64,000 bases of DNA from Manduca sexta (taxonomy: Eukaryota; Arthropoda; Insecta; Lepidoptera; Sphingidae), in NCBI RefSeq assembly GCF_014839805.1, contig NC_051123.1, positions 1,842,727 through 1,906,726 on the forward strand, written 5' to 3'. This document shows, one piece after another, positions 46,570-58,659 of this stretch; the stretch's first letter is position 1; the number at the start of each line of letters is the position of its first letter. Below the pieces are notes generated by a model that ran no database searches, was not told where the DNA came from, and saw nothing but the letters and a program-made list of their open reading frames with translations. The translations under genes were made by a program, and so were the position numbers.

Positions 46570-47403
46570 GAACAATGGAAAGAAAGGCGGCGGTTCGCCG
46601 CTAGGGTTCAATGAACTTTTCAATGAATTCAAAGTTCAGGAGAACTTGCACTCGATGGATGAGATTCTAAACGCCATAATAGACGCAGAAGGGATGTCGT
46701 TCAATGATTTGAAACCGATATATAAAGAGTTCTTGCTAAAATTAGCAGTAACGTTAACGAAAGACGAGATCTTTCAGCACAGTAAGGCAATTATGAAAAA
46801 ACAAAAGAAAAAGATTCTAAGAAGAAACAGTACGTTCCAAAATAAAAGAAGGAAGATATTCAAAGGTGCCAACGGGCTCCGGATGGTTTTTAGGCTGCCG
46901 TTTGGAAAGGAAATAAAAGACAAAGACAATAATAAAATAGGTCTTACCGCGCTAGACTTTCAAACATTGGCGAATGCTAAAGAACCGATTTCAGAAAGTT
47001 CAGTTTCCACGTCTAGTTATGATATGCGGCAGTTTCACCCCAAAGAACCGATGCTGCCACCGCCAAAGAGACAGGTGACGAGGCAAAGGAATTCTAAACG
47101 CGACAAGATCGTTCACGTATCGAAGCGAAACGGAAAAATTTCTAGACCGGGAGAGAGGACGTCTACATCGGAAGATTCGGATTTTCTGACTCTAAGCAAT
47201 CGTCTCGGCGGCCAGAACCGGAATAGTTCGAGTGGTTACGTTTCGTGTTCGGAATGCGAATCGGAAAGCTGCATCGATAGATGTTATTGCTCACTTAAAG
47301 ACGATTGCAAATCGAAATGCTACTGCTCCGCCACCGAACTCAAGAAGGAATCATCGAAAACAAAACTTTTAGCTAAAAGCAAGAGCTGTAAAGATTGTTC
47401 GAA
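46570..47403 (+). CDS. PTB-domain protein, exon 3 (conserved helix region and Cys-rich repeats)
   Basis: Residues 543-820. The acceptor ATGTTACAG joins exon 2 by completing an AGG arginine codon. The opening segment (GFNELFNEFKVQENLHSMDE, then ILNAIIDAEGMSFNDLKPIY) looks like a helical domain of about 80 residues followed by a Lys/Arg-rich patch (KKQKKKILRRN). The end holds clustered cysteines at residues 765-797: CSECESESCIDRCYC and DDCKSKCYCS, then SKSCKDCSK. The donor is GTAAGT at 47404, phase 2. The intron that follows carries a SINE-C. Confidence 0.9.
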
Positions 47404-48297
47404 GTAAGTAATTTATACATAATGGTCATTTTTTGGTTTGTTTTCCTTGTATTTTGCATATTTAATGAACTTAACTTTCTGCATTAAAACATAAACCTAA
47501 TTGCGAGCGAATATTCGGTAACTTCAAGTCAACAACCTCATTGCGTAAAATGTGCAAAGAAGTTATCAGTCTTTTTCCTAAACATGGAAATAAAAACCTT
47601 ATAACTCGGTTATTAAATTTATGTAGTAAATCAGACAACCGTTGCAAAATCTTTTGAATATTAATCAATTTTGACATAAGTATTTTTCATAATTAAATAT
47701 CAAAATGAAATAAATGCATAAATTATCTTGCTCAGTAGGACCACATTACAATAAAACATTCTTCAATTAATTATTTGTTTGAATTGCGATGGAGCCGTCT
47801 TGTTAGATGATTCATAGTACGATACAAGATTAATTAGTGGACGTTACAAAAATTTTAACAGTTTATAGCCAAAAATTTCTCTGCTTTCATTTGTCTTCGT
47901 GCCGTTTATCTCAAATAGAATTGGACAAAGTGAGTGTGCAGCTAATTACGTTTGCAGTATCGTCTTCACCAGCCAGTGGAATTCGTGTCTTGTTTATTAT
48001 TATTTATGGTTCATTATAACAATATGTTGGATGTAGAAATGAAACGTGTGAAGAGAATCAGAGCGTAGCGCGTCCGCGGCTAGTGGGCGCGCGACGCCTT
48101 GTGCGCGCATGTGAGCAACTGAACCAAATTAAAATTATTTACAGTTGAATCCGTAATTTCACTAGGATCAGGTTTAATTGCAGATATTTTTGGTGCATTC
48201 CAAGTTGCACCACTAGTCGATGAATTAATTTGAGTTTCTACATTAGATAATTATAAAAATTATTACTGAGACTAACGTAATATAGATTGCGTTGATT

Positions 48298-48583
48298 TTT
48301 TTTATTGCTTTAAATGACGAGACGAGTTTGTCGTTCGCTTGATGGTTAGCGATACGACCGCCGTAAACAGTAGAAACACCTTCGAATAAGTTGAATTACA
48401 CAGTACTGTAGTATTCCACAGCGCTTGCCATCCTGAGACATGAGATGTTGTGTCCAATGTCCTTCAAATCAGAACACAACAGTGACTACATACTGTTGCG
48501 TGGCGGCAGAAATAGACATTGCGGTGGTACCTACCCAGGCAGACCCTCACATAATATGAGAGACCTTATCACCAGTAACAGTG
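48298..48583 (+). mobile_element. SINE-C inside intron 3 of gene 1
   Basis: TTTTTTTATTGCTTTAAATG, GACGAGTTTGTCGTTCGCTT, AATGTCCTTCAAATCAGAAC, GGCGGCAGAAATAGACATTG and ATGAGAGACCTTATCACCAG, matching 21702-21990. Confidence 0.75.
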
Positions 48584-49181
48584 ATTGATTGTCGTTCCGT
48601 TTCTGCTTGGCTCTGTTCTAGCGGTTCCTTAAGTTTCAATCTTTGATCGTCTATGCCATTATTGCATTTCTCTTTACACTGGGAGATGTTTTACGATGGT
48701 TATTAATTAATTAGAATATAAATTGACCTGGATGCTACAACGATTACCACTAACTTATCATGTTAATATAAATATTTTATATCAAAAAGTACTTGTACAG
48801 CTTTCTTTCCCCACTTAACAAGATTCTTGCAAGTTCTTAATTGGACCATTAATAAAAATTAACTGCATATTTTTATCACTTGAAGTAATTTGGATCGTCC
48901 TTTCTGATGTCAATTAAAGTCCATATTTTCGCGTATTAAGATTACAACGTAGTATACTTTCTCGATGACCTTGATTTTATTGATACTTTTGAGGCCATAT
49001 GATTGAGCCAAAGTCGGTAATTGGATGCTGGAACCATTAAGTTTTTCATTACTTATCCATTTTGGGGATTGATTGATCTTAGTACCAGCTGTTTGTAGAT
49101 ATCTACTCTTTGGATCCGATATTTTTCATCAAAATCTATGAGGATCATTAAATTAACCTATCACTCATATCACTGTTTCAG

Positions 49182-49385
49182 AGAATACTACGACGGGGAC
49201 TTTAGCTACTGTTCATGCGATTCTGAGAGCTGTGCTGATAGTAATAAGTGCTACTGTGTCGGCCCGAGGAGAGGTGTTATGCAGAGCTCTCAGAGCTTGG
49301 AGTATCTTCGCAGCCCTTCGCAAAGGACCTACTCTGAGAGGCTGAAGCGGTACGAGGAGTATGACGGAAGAGGTTCTAGGACTAG
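49182..49385 (+). CDS. PTB-domain protein, exon 4 (Cys repeat and YxxL-like region)
   Basis: Residues 821-888 plus part of 889. The acceptor is CACTGTTTCAG at 49181; the first base completes AAA (Lys). Residues 830-847 give a third Cys unit, YCSCDSESCADSNKCYCV, clearly related to the exon 3 units, so this Cys module is interrupted by an intron. It continues SSQSLEYLRSPSQRTYSERL, with tyrosines that could be phosphosites. The donor is GTAAGA at 49386. Confidence 0.88.
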
Positions 49386-49780
49386 GTAAGAATAGAATTA
49401 GAGAAAAGGGAATTGGGAACTAGAGTGAAACTGTGGATAAAAACGGAGGAAACTTAAAACAAACAGCGACTATGAGCTCTGTTAGGCAAGGCTCTTATGA
49501 TCTACAGGTCAATTTGGATTTGTAAATATTTTAAACCGAAATCGGGGAGCATATGAGTTTTTCTAATTCGATTTGATGGCATCTACTAGTGCGGATTGAT
49601 TTCAAGCAGGCGATCGGTTGTAAAAATCGAGTTAAATTATTCTACAACATACTTGAATTTTTTTTACGCCGATTTCAATGAATGAATTAGGGAAATCTGG
49701 GCGTCATTCCGCTTATTATCAGGTGCAGTAGATTCATTAACATTAGATATTTTAACCATGGACTTTTACGATGTTTTCAG

Positions 49781-49920
49781 GTCAAGCGCGACCGGTCACC
49801 GTCGTCGCGAGGAGCGTGGCCGACGAGCTCGAAGCTCCGACAGCCTCGCGCTGGACTACGAGCTGCTGCTGCAGAACAAGGCCAGGGACACCAGGAGCCG
49901 CAACATGCAGCGGCTTACTG
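49781..49920 (+). CDS. PTB-domain protein, exon 5
   Basis: Residues 889-935 plus one base. The acceptor is GATGTTTTCAG at 49780. The peptide is Arg-rich and helical: HRRREERGRRARSSDSLALD and YELLLQNKARDTRSRNMQRL. The donor is GTCAGT at 49921. The open frame extends upstream only through intron sequence with an unrelated ATG, so the exon start is set by the acceptor. Codons are GC-rich compared with flanking introns. Confidence 0.85.
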
Positions 49921-50099
49921 GTCAGTTGATTTGTCTCTTGATACGCTTTGTTCTATATCTTAGACCGTGCAAATGACGTTTGTAAATTGGAATGGGAATT
50001 CACAAGACTATATAGTGTAAAATAGCCTACTCCTTTAACAGTGGCATAGCTTGTTATACAGAGGATATACGCACATTTATTGGAGTCCATTCAGCGCCG

Positions 50100-50300
50100 G
50101 ATTTATTCTTCCTTAAGTAAATGTCACTCAGTTTGTGCCGCCCCGCATATCTCGCGTCCGGATGCCTATTTCGTGGGAGCAAAAAAGATTCTCAGGTTGG
50201 GCACAAGCTTATGTTTAGCGTAAGGGCTTAACCCTTAGGTGCCCTTAAAGCTCGAGGCCCTGTATTATTGATACGGCTGATATAACCGTAGCAATGCCTC
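50100..50300. repeat. Decayed element in intron 5 of gene 1
   Basis: A GC-richer segment opening CAGCGCCGGATTTATTCTTC and including CTCGAGGCCCTGTATTATTG, reminiscent of hAT ends (CAGxGxCGG) but without a matching right end. It shares wording with 39771-39905. Confidence 0.35.
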
Positions 50301-50940
50301 TTTTTGTTTTCTATATTTTAAAATAAAGCTGTATACTATACCTAGGGTTACAACACTTGAGGCAAATATCCGCTGACATCGATTGTTACCAACAATTTGG
50401 CAATTATTCTAGACAAGATATTTAAAAAGCAGCTCCTATTTTGTTTACTATATCCCATTATTGTTGTATACTACATGGACCTTGTTGAGACTAGACGGAA
50501 TTTCCGTGCTTTCCGGCGTTTTTGCCATGCCTATTGTAATCAAATCTAACAGCTCATGTGATAGGACCCTTTCATTTGATTTTATCCGTGGTGCTATATA
50601 ACTAGCTTATCTAGTTGTAAACGTCCCTATCCTTGAGGTTAAATCGCCTCCTTACATCATGATTTTGTCACCCGCATTGCTATGGAGGGAAGTGGACAAT
50701 TAATATTTCCAACTCCTCCCTATCTTTCTATTTGATTAATTTCGTTGCGGGATAATGACATATTTTTTGTTTTCCCTGAGACTCGCCGAGCTTCACTGCC
50801 CAGTGTCATAAAATGCGTGCCACTGCTGATCCTGGCTTACAGGAGTTGTTGTGGTAGGTGTGAGGGCGGGAAAGTCTCTATATCCCATTATTGAATGTAA
50901 CAGTGAATTTATAAATTATATAATATTTATTAATTTTTAG

Positions 50941-51203
50941 TCCGAAGTACCGGTGCGGGTTCGCACGACGCTCTCAGCGTGAAGAAGTCAGCCGAGATGG
51001 CAGCCCTTTTCGCCGATGTGCGGTTATCGCAGCGTACGGACGTGCGCTCGTTGTCCGGCGCGCGCGCACCGCACCCCCGCCCCGCGCCGCCGCCGCTGCC
51101 GCCCGCGCCGCCTCGCGCCGCGCCGCCACTCGCCAGGATGTTCGACCACCGCCCGCTCAGCAGAAACGCCAGCCTTGAAGATACCCTCGGGTATCTGCCT
51201 TGA
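50941..51203 (+). CDS. PTB-domain protein, last exon (Pro/Ala/Arg-rich C-terminus)
   Basis: Residues 936-1022 and TGA at 51201. The acceptor is TTATTAATTTTTAG at 50940. The sequence SAEMAALFADVRLSQRTDVR precedes a Pro-rich block (PRPAPPPLPPAPPRAAPP), then LARMFDHRPLSRNASLEDTL and GYLP. The exon is strongly GC-rich, and other frames also look open; those are shadows. The six exons sum to 3069 bases, exactly 1023 codons, with compatible phases at every junction, which strongly supports the model. Confidence 0.88.
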
Positions 51204-52150
51204 TTATACTTGAGCGATTTTTTGAAATTATAAGACATTTCATAGTAAAATTATGAATGAGTATTTACTGAAGTATTAAGGCTTATTTTAAATGTTGATA
51301 AAGAGGGTAAATCTACTTTTAACACGTTGAAAAAATCACAATAGTTTTTTGTAGTTGATGTAACAATTTCGCATCGGCATTAGATATTACTAGTGTTGTA
51401 TAAAAATCGGCGGACAACGGCTTGGCTGTGCCTTTAATTACGCTAAAGTTCTTGAGCGGCGAGAGCTCCAACTATTAGGCGGAAGATTACTCGTTTGCTT
51501 ATATATAAAAAAATGCTTATAATTTCAAAAAGAACCTCCATCTCAACAGAGACGATTATAAATTGGTATGAGTCAAACAATATACAATGCGACGTGAATA
51601 ATAAAAACAAAATGGAGGCCGGGAGATTTTTAAGAGGAGATTAATTGTGCAATGTGTTATAATATATCTCAAACGTATACCACCTTATTAATAAAATAAG
51701 GATTTAAAGTATATCGATATGTCTAAGTAAAACTATGTATGTAGTTATTTATTGTTGCAAATAACATTTTATACATAGGGTGCAATAATCTTGAGTCATA
51801 TTTTTAATTAAGTTTTTTATTTTTCTTAAACGTTTTTTTTTACTGTAGATTATTGTAAATTGAATTAAGAACACTTTAATTATATTTCCTTATATTTCCT
51901 ATTTTTTATTTTCATTCACTAGATATTTTAAACATAGAATCATTCCTGTTGCATACTTCATATATTTATAATTGTATAAGTAAGCATATATGTATGGTGT
52001 ATGATATTTTTGTATGAAAATTGATCTTCATTTGTAACTCTTGTGCAATACAGTGCAATATTTTTGTTATAATATAAGTCTTGGCTAAGTCGCCTGGTGC
52101 AATGCTGTAAATAAAAATTAAATTAATCTGAATAAAAATTGTTTTTATTT
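51204..52150 (+). terminator. 3' UTR and poly(A) signals of gene 1
   Basis: AT-rich, without open frames. AATAAA occurs at 52110-52115 and 52131-52136, after a TTGTTATAATATAAGTCTTG stretch, and is followed by T-rich sequence (GTTTTTATTT). I infer transcript ends near 52130-52160. Earlier AATAAA-like hexamers exist (for example AATAAAA near 51599), so alternative ends are possible. A SINE-B begins just downstream. Confidence 0.55.
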
Positions 52151-52173
52151 AAATCAAATTCATAGAACTAGAC

Positions 52174-52402
52174 TGCCGGTGGCTTAGTAGTATTATATTA
52201 CAACTGACAGCACTGGCTGAGGTCTCGGGTTCGATGCTCGGGTCGGGCAAAGTAATATTGCGTTTCTCTACTTAGTATTAGCCCGATGCGGCGATAGGCT
52301 CGCCTCCTATCACAACATGGGACGGAATACACTCGGCGGAAACTCAGTGCACCGGTTCCGCCTCTGCCTGCCCTTTGGGGGATAAAAGGCGTGAGTGTGT
52401 GT
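52174..52402 (+). mobile_element. SINE-B just past gene 1
   Basis: CCGGTGGCTTAGTAGTATTA, GGTCTCGGGTTCGATGCTCG (B box GGTTCGATGC), GCGATAGGCTCGCCTCCTAT, CATGGGACGGAATACACTCG, CCCTTTGGGGGATAAAAGGC and a GTGTGTGT tail. Confidence 0.85.
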
Positions 52403-53429
52403 AAATTCAAAGAAAAAATATGACAATTCAAATAACTGTGCTGAAATGAATAGTGCTGAACCAAAATCCTCATTTACAATTTGATTAAAGAAAGCTTATA
52501 GAGTTATGAACAAATAAATATACGCAATATTTATACAAATATTTTATTTTTAATAATTATTTTACAAAACAAATCAGATACATCGGATTTTGTCACTGGG
52601 AGTTCACGCCGGCACACAGTTGCCTTTTAAATATTATCTCTACAAATATAAATCCTTTCAGAACAAAATTAGCTTTTATCTTCTACATGTTTTGGTTACT
52701 TTTTATTTAGCATGACCATTACTCTATCCGACGGGAAGTACTTTGTCCAAATAACATAACGGTCACCAGAATACCATACATTAACTATACCCGATGATTC
52801 TAGAAATTATTCATGTAAACCTCTATGGTGGATTGTTTACGGAGTCTAATAAAACAATGTAGAGACTAAATAAATGAATAAATCTCCGATGTTTATAAGA
52901 GCAGGTATGCTGGTAAATATATCAATTCTAAAGTAGTCTTATTTTGTAATATAACGACGAGACGATTAAAGATATTATTTACCTAAACTTTTAGAAATTT
53001 ATCTTTAATCAGCGTTCCATCTCTTTCCTTTTTAAATATGTTATGTAAGAAGGAAAGGGACAAAAAACTGATTTAAAACAAACCAGACCATACTCTTATG
53101 ATCTGAATACATAACATTAAAAAGCAACATAGTTTCGGCGCAAAAACTATAACAAAATTGCAACCATATAAAACAAATAATCAACCATCTTGGGTCTCTA
53201 CATATGACTACGTTTAGTAGACGAGTACCTATCAATTAAGGGTGGTTAGTGTTCAATATATAATCACACGACTATTGACTGTATTCAAGAAATAATCCTT
53301 TATATATTCCGGCTACATGGATCGAGCTCAGTAGAGTAACAATAATGATTACGGCTTTCTATTGAGTAAGGTTAGGTTAGGTTGGGTTGTAATTTATAAG
53401 AATATTGATAATGGCTAATGATAATATAA

Positions 53430-53522
53430 TGGATGTGGGCCGCTTCCAATAGGTCGATCTGGAAATCTTTGGGGGAAGTCCATGTTAGGCTGGACATCCT
53501 GCGGGTGATGATGATGATGATC
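53430..53522 (+). mobile_element. RTE-type LINE 3' remnant with (GAT)n tail
   Basis: GGATGTGGGCCGCTTCCAAT, GGTCGATCTGGAAATCTTTG, then GGCTGGACATCCTGCGG and (GAT)n at 53506-53521. In frame this reads AASNRSIWKSLGE, the RTE C-terminal wording. The 63-codon frame is this fragment plus flank. Confidence 0.8.
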
Positions 53523-54427
53523 ATTGACAATGGCTACTGGAGAAGTATTTTCTTTTATTTATATTTGGGTGGCTCACAGCTATCAAAAATAAAACATATA
53601 GGCCGAAATGAATACAATAGATAAGCCAATTACGAGCCATAAATATGTCACATAACACTATTTGTACAGCGCATTAGTCTTGATATCAATATATTGAACA
53701 CTAACCCCTCTATTTATACAGTAATAAAGAATAAATTAAATAATGAAAATCCAATTTAGATAACATAAACCTCGACAGATTACCTACAACAATAACATGC
53801 ATTTAAACTAATCAATTATAACGAATAAAGGTACCGTCTCTATTTACAATGTTATATAGTGTATACTGTCCATTGAGTATTTATATACTAGGCACTGATA
53901 TATAGTGCACTTATGTTAACTCAGGTAAGATATTTCTCAATAGAACTTGCAGACAATAAACATTTAGACCACGAACTTTCATAGTACGACAATGGATACA
54001 AATTCAGTTACTTCTACACTGAAATGATTATCTAATTTGATTCGTTTGGTGTTCAAATTTTTAAAATACGTAAATTGTTTCGGTGTAAGGAACAGGCCGA
54101 TACCATGACTCCTAGATTAGAAACAAATATTTCTCAAGTATACGAACATTGATCAAATATTTGTTATTGGTAATCAAATTAAAAGCCCTAATTATCGCTC
54201 CATGCGTCAGGAGGCTGGCAGTATAAGTATGTTTATATTGTTCACGAATTGTATTGAAAAATACGATATGGATTGTGATTAGTCGTAATGTCGCTTCATT
54301 TGAAAGATTTCAAACAAAATCTTCAAAACCGTGCGATTTGTACGTTTCGAAGTCTTCAAGGATATCCTAGTGTTATAGACTTTAATACATAAGTATATCG
54401 TCAATTCGTCTACTCTATTATGGCATA

Positions 54428-55512
54428 TCAGTAGGGACGGACGGTTCCCAGGCGACCTCTCGGTATCGGCTCCGCGTAACTGTGACGGAACTTCGTCTGT
54501 TGCCTGTCGGCGAGGTCCCGGTAATCCCTGTAGTCCCTATCGTAGTACCTGTCCCGGTCTCCCTCCGCGTACGACTGGCGCTGATCCTCCAAGAGGCGGG
54601 AGCGGCTGAACGCCCTCTGCCTGTCGTTCCAGTCCCTTCTCCGTTCTTCTATCATGGGCTCTATGATCTCGTCTTCCTCGATGCGTCTGTCCAATTCCCT
54701 CCTCTCTCTGTTCTCCCTGTATCTGTCAAAGTCTTCCCTATGAGGCTTGGGCTCGATCCTGTTCAAGTACTCCTCAGTGCCGTACTCGTAACGCTTGACG
54801 TCATCACGCTTCCTGCCGACCCGCGGGAGCCTCTCAACCTCCCTATGAGCCAGTTCCCTAGTGTCCAGTTCGCGTCTCTCCTGGTCCTTGCGTCTATCCG
54901 GCTCCCTGTGACGCTCGAGATGAGAGCGCTCCGGTTCTCTCCGGGAGCTTAAGTCCCTCCGCTCCTGACGCTCATCCCTCCTTTCCTCCTCGGGGGAAGA
55001 AGTCGAGCGACTGTTCCTCTCTAGCATACTTCGCCTCATCGCCATGTGCTGTTCCAGCTCTCTGTTGAACCTTTCCCTCTCAAGGTTCATGAACTTCTCC
55101 TTGGCTACATTGAACCGGTCTTTTGGTGATGCATCAGCGACTTTCAGGCTGCCTTCACTCGCGCCCCTTTGAAGTTTTCCGAATCGTCGGTCCTCGACTC
55201 TGTCTATGCTCCTGTTGGAAGGTTTGGCTTCAGCGATGTACCGTCTCCTGTAAGTGGTGTCGTCGGCAAACTTTTCCGTTTTGGGTTTGCGTTCAAGCGA
55301 CTCGTTCCGGAATCGACGTTCAAAGGTCTGATCGCGGAAGGGCGCGAGCTGGTCGCGGAACTGTTCGGCGAAGTCATCGTTGTAGGCGCGGTCGTAGCCA
55401 GGCGAGAGGGCGCGGCGAGCGGGAGACGCGCGGCGAGGAGACGCAGCGCGGCGCGGCGACGCGTCGAACGCCTCGTGCATCAGATACGCTGTGCTTTCGG
55501 CCCAGTCTTCCT
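54428..55512 (-). CDS. Charged Arg/Glu-rich protein, last exon (exon 3 visible)
   Basis: This is the C-terminal 360 residues, ending PRGRLGTVRPY and TGA. The acceptor on the minus strand is GTTTCCAG with the exon starting AGGAAGACTGG; joined to the previous exon's final G it makes a GAG codon, giving EEDWAESTAYLMHEAFD. Next come Arg/Ser/Pro repeats (SPRRAASPRRASPARRA), then long runs of alternating Arg and Glu/Asp (for example ERRDERQERRDLSSRREPER) predicted to form charged helices or disordered polyampholyte, ending in Tyr/Arg/Asp repeats (DRDYRDYRDLADRQQ). No catalytic domain is seen. The long plus-strand frames here are shadows. Function is not recognised. Confidence 0.85.
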
Positions 55513-55899
55513 CTGGAAACAGATACAAATATATTATTTTCTTTCCATACAATGTACTGAACGTTTAAGGTTTTCGAATTCAAGATAGCCCAACAGAAGA
55601 CAGCAAAATACAGAATTTAAAAATATAATGGAACCCGTCACTCGAAGATATTGACTGTAACACAGAAGTTCTCACATTTTACTGTTTGAATATTCTAATG
55701 TAAACAAAGATATATTTAAAAAAGAATAGTGAAATCTAATTTCCATAAATCTGTGTTTGTCAGTCCTAAAAACATATTAATTGAGACTCTTTGACCGTCT
55801 GGTCCAGTTCGAGCTGTGTAGGCACTTTGCATTCTTGACCCATTGTCGGCACTTAGGTAACGGTACGTCACCTCATCTCCTCACGGTTTTTACTAAACT

Positions 55900-57880
55900 T
55901 GTTCTTACGAATTGACATAGATAACCTGTCGCACACATGCGTGGGTAGGGCTGGCGCTTTCAGAAATTCCACATTGATAATTTTTGTGTTTTTTTATACA
56001 TTAACTGTTGTGAAAGTATATTTCATGAATCTTTAGAAATGTTGTTTGACAGTTAATTCTCTGGAGTAATGTAATTTGTTTAATTTGGATAATTTACGAA
56101 AACAAATGAGCAACAAATTCACTTCAATTGTGCAAAGTGAAATAGTATCTAAATGTTCTTCGACAATCGACATAATCAGGCACTAGCAATTATTGAGGAA
56201 CATAAAAAGGAATTCATACCATTAAAGCATTTAAAAACTGGCAACCCTACAAAGCTATCAACGACAATCATCAGCAAAGTGCGCGTTTTAATTGTGTGGG
56301 ATTCGGGTAAAGCGGCAACACTGTCGTTTTCATATTGTTGCCACGTTCCACTTTTGAACCACAATATTATAACAATGGCGAAGATATTCGTTTGTTTTTC
56401 GAAGGACACAAAAGTTGGCCACCAGTTCGAAAGTCTTTACAACTCGTTCAGTGAGTTTTTGTCTGAGACAAATCGATAAATATGACATTTAGTACTCTCT
56501 TAGTCCGCTAGGGGCGCTGTACAATTCATAACGCCTCTGTAAATATAATTGAAGCACCACACGCTACGATATCTCTGCTCAATTATCACGAAATAGAATT
56601 TTGTTTCATTCAACGATAAATCTCAAGCTAGCTCAGCATACTATACTTTCAAACTGGCATCAAGAGAAGAATGGTACACGTTGTTCCGTCTATATGTTCG
56701 TGGTATTTTTGATCGAAGAGTTATTCCCTCAATTTGACTTTGTGATATGTTCACTTCATTTAACCGGTAGTTTCCCATAACAGCGTTTACTCTCCACTTA
56801 TACGTTATGAGTACATGCAATAACCTCTATATTGCAGTACTAAGCTCAAAAGCGGTATCTCAAATAAATCTAAATCTTGATTTTTATGTCGTCAGATAGC
56901 TTAAAGAAATATCCATCCAATGAACTTACCTAAATAACGGTATCTTGTTTAGTACTTGTTAAAAAAACCCTTAAAAGAGTTTCTCTATCTCAGTTTTACA
57001 TATAAAACTATATTTACAAAACTTCGATTATCTAGAAATAATCTCTGACATACCGCTTTTGCGCTTAGCACAGCTGTATAGAGGTGCACCGCTCTCAATT
57101 ACTTATAAACAAAAGAACTAAAAAAGTATGTATTTAAAAAAAAACCATACGTTTTAATTAGCTCCTCTTTACGAAAAACTATTAGTCTCTCTCACGTATT
57201 GTCTTGGGAATCCTAAATTGGGACGCTGTGGGATTCCCATTCAATGAAAACAAAGGATAATACTTGCATAGTTTTTGTACCATCTATGGCTTTTATGTTT
57301 TGCGCCTTAAAGGTTTAAGATTGTTGCAGTCAAGGATACATCACATAGTAGAGGTAAATTTGTTCTACGTGAGAGTCTGTATGTATTAATACTATTATAA
57401 TAGCAGTACAATAATTGTTACTAATCTGGTGATCGGAGACGTTATTAACACCAGGGCTGAGTGGAACGTTTATGTAGGCTTCACCTGTCTTACAATCCAA
57501 TACTTGGGATTATAGCAACATCCGAGTAAGCATTGAGCGCGCCAACCCCGTACGCCAGCGGTCCTAACACACAACACTTAGTATGGTGATAATATTTGAA
57601 ACGATGGTAAAAACTGAATTGAAGTAAATAGTTGGAATTACTGATGTAACTGATGTTGTAATTTATAATAAATCAATAATCTAGAGTATTATCAAAGATC
57701 GCTAGATCAAATTGATAATAAATTCCCACAACTATGACATAACTAAAATCTAACAAACGTATTTTGCAACAGATTATTCATTGTATATTCAATGGACCGC
57801 CCATGTATGCCATGAAGGCGTTACGGTATTTATCTATGAATGTAGTGGCCTTATTATTGTGGGTTTCATTGAATTGCTAA
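55900..57880. other. Intron of gene 2; no nested gene supported
   Basis: A plus-strand frame of 108 codons at 56153-56479 starts with ATG and overlaps a 77-codon reverse frame. It has no recognised motif and no splice or promoter context that I can defend, so I leave it uncalled. The rest is AT-rich. Confidence 0.4.
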
Positions 57881-57889
57881 TTTTCGACA

Positions 57890-58138
57890 CATACTCACGC
57901 CTTTTAGCCTTAAAGGCTAAGCAGGAGTGCAAGTTGTGCACCCACTTTTCACCGCGTGTATTCGTGCCATGATGTGGTAGGGGGAGCCTATCGCACTATT
58001 GAGAAAAATTCATTGTTCTGGTTTGATACTGAGTAAAAAACAAACCAATATTATTTTGCCCAGCCCGGAATTCGAATCCGAAACATAAATGGAAATCGTA
58101 CTGCGTGCCCGCAACACACCTATGCCGCCAGGCGCTCA
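57890..58138 (-). mobile_element. SINE-B in the gene 2 intron
   Basis: ACATACTCACGCCTTTTAGC, CACCCACTTTTCACCGCGTG, GATGTGGTAGGGGGAGCCTA and AGCCCGGAATTCGAATCCGA (B box on the minus strand). The head ends near CTATGCCGCCAGGCGC. It has many substitutions. Confidence 0.8.
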
Positions 58139-58659
58139 TAGAACAAATTTAAATTTGGACCTATAGTTATTACTATTACTATATACTTTAATCTTCATTA
58201 TATTTAAGTAATTTTGTTTACGAGTAATATGGACCCAGCGAAAGGGTTAACATCAGGCAAGAGGCCAGTCATAAGATCCAAGCAAAAGTACAGTAACTTG
58301 CTTTAAGAAGTTTTACATCGACCTCACATTCAAGAAGCATAGGAGTAAAACAAGAGAAAAAGATTAGTTAAGCCGAAGTCCCAAAAAAACCTCTTTGGCT
58401 TAGTCTGAAAGTTAGCAATATACCGTAGTCATCAGTAAATAAGGGTGAAATTTTCTGAAAGGGTATTTGACAGTATAGGTATGGAGAAATGTTCCAGAAA
58501 AGAAACCCGACAATATAGGTACTAATATGCATAAATGCTGTCTGCAAATCCTAAGTATAATTAGATTTAACACGAATTACGAAAGAGAAAATCAGTAAAG
58601 AACGGGTTATAAACCCTTCGCCATTGGAAGTCAGTTTCATAGACTTAAATAACATGCTT

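Noticed and set aside
53366..53389. Telomere-like GGTTAGGTTAGGTTGGGTTG
   Set aside because: Only two to three TTAGG-type units; far too short for an interstitial telomeric array.
54482..55588. Plus-strand frames of 139-156 codons opposite the gene 2 last exon
   Set aside because: They are antisense shadows of the Arg/Glu-rich coding sequence; the minus frame is longer, ends properly and matches exon phases.
56153..56479. Plus-strand 108-codon frame with ATG inside the gene 2 intron
   Set aside because: No recognised motif, no supportive promoter, splice or poly(A) context; an overlapping reverse frame is equally open. Left uncalled, but worth a homology search.
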